Below, piece by piece: positions 63,895 to 64,000 of a DNA stretch of 64,000 nt. Under the pieces are notes generated by a model, which did not search any database, had not been told where the DNA came from, and saw nothing but the letters and a program-made list of their open reading frames with translations. The stretch is taken from contig JAGAOO010000075.1 in the NCBI GenBank assembly GCA_017623675.1, positions 47,633-111,632 of the forward strand, written 5' to 3'. Each line of letters begins with the position of its first letter. Position 1 is the stretch's first letter. The translations under genes and the position numbers were made by a program. The DNA comes from Lachnospiraceae bacterium. GTDB lineage: Bacteria > Bacillota > Clostridia > Lachnospirales > Lachnospiraceae.

Positions 63895-63976
63895 AGCACG
63901 TAGCGGTACGTAAGGCTGTGCTTGATAAAGAATAACTGTTTTTGTTCTCAAAGCACAGCCTAAGTACCGACGTGCT
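63895..63976. repeat. Long imperfect palindrome in a GC-richer stretch
   Basis: The left arm at 63895-63923 (AGCACGTAGCGGTACGTAAG, then GCTGTGCTT) and the right arm at 63951-63976 (AAGCACAGCC, then TAAGTACCGACGTGCT) are near-perfect reverse complements around a 27-nt AT-rich loop. The stretch 63826-64000 is clearly richer in G+C than its surroundings and has no credible reading frame. It could be a REP-like or transposon-derived element, a structured RNA or a large terminator. The window ends before its boundary is seen. Confidence 0.6.
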
Positions 63977-64000
63977 TCTAAGGTCGTTGCGGAAACATAT

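Overview
The window looks like a chromosomal segment of an anaerobic, endospore-forming low-GC Firmicute, most likely a Lachnospiraceae (Clostridia). The evidence is AT-rich sequence with strong AGGAGG ribosome binding sites, a sigma-K gene, SpoIID-like and Csp-like proteins, a type A RNase P RNA, and the Clostridia/Bacillus gene orders lepA-hemW-hrcA-grpE-dnaK-dnaJ-prmA-rsmE and ireB-ruvX-yrzB...mltG-trmR-trhP. I saw no tRNA, rRNA, insertion sequence, prophage or CRISPR array.

Region by region. (1) 1-12.7 kb is a mosaic of short units. It holds the start of a YqeG-type HAD phosphatase; a secreted 3D-domain protein with a WalR-like box in its leader; rnpB; an unrecognised conserved-looking protein; an AP2/degenerate-HNH protein; a polysaccharide deacetylase; a low-complexity lipoprotein; a Csp-like subtilase; a DivIVA-like coiled-coil protein; a YihY/BrkB membrane protein; a large SpoIID/LytB protein; a probable 6S RNA; and a small membrane-anchored acidic protein. 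(2) 12.8-32.5 kb is a complete type IV pilus operon read on the minus strand: pilB, pilT, pilC, pilA, pilD, a pilM-pilN fusion, pilO, then four pseudopilin-type genes (including one that lacks Glu5 and is GspK-like in position and size) and an 1858-residue membrane-anchored surface protein. An internal promoter before pilC and a perfect hairpin between pilA and pilD probably set pilin dosage. (3) 32.7-38.8 kb has sigK (plus strand, no pro-sequence, with a mother-cell type promoter) convergent with a housekeeping operon: ireB, ruvX, a DUF1292 gene, RNase J, a ylbF-like gene, a truncated mltG, trmR and a U32 protein of the TrhP type. The last two act on the same tRNA modification pathway. (4) 38.8-46.2 kb is a surface-glycan island: two Gfo/Idh/MocA oxidoreductases, a DegT-type aminotransferase, a hexapeptide acetyltransferase (together a WlbA/B/C-like route to an acetamido uronic acid), a GT2 glycosyltransferase and an SMR-like transporter, with a divergent GT-C-like membrane protein behind a palindromic operator. 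(5) 46.3-64 kb is the HrcA/CIRCE heat-shock operon (hrcA, a grpE with a very long N-terminal extension, dnaK, dnaJ, prmA, rsmE, cysteine desulfurase, thiI, mtaB, yfhO-like), then an XRE-type regulator, hemW and lepA. A GC-richer long palindrome of unknown nature closes the window.

The most distinctive content is the pilus locus: a retractile (PilT-containing) Gram-positive type IV pilus with a fused PilM-PilN platform and an atypical tip set. All calls rest on reading sequence and translations by eye. Family assignments were not checked by database search.
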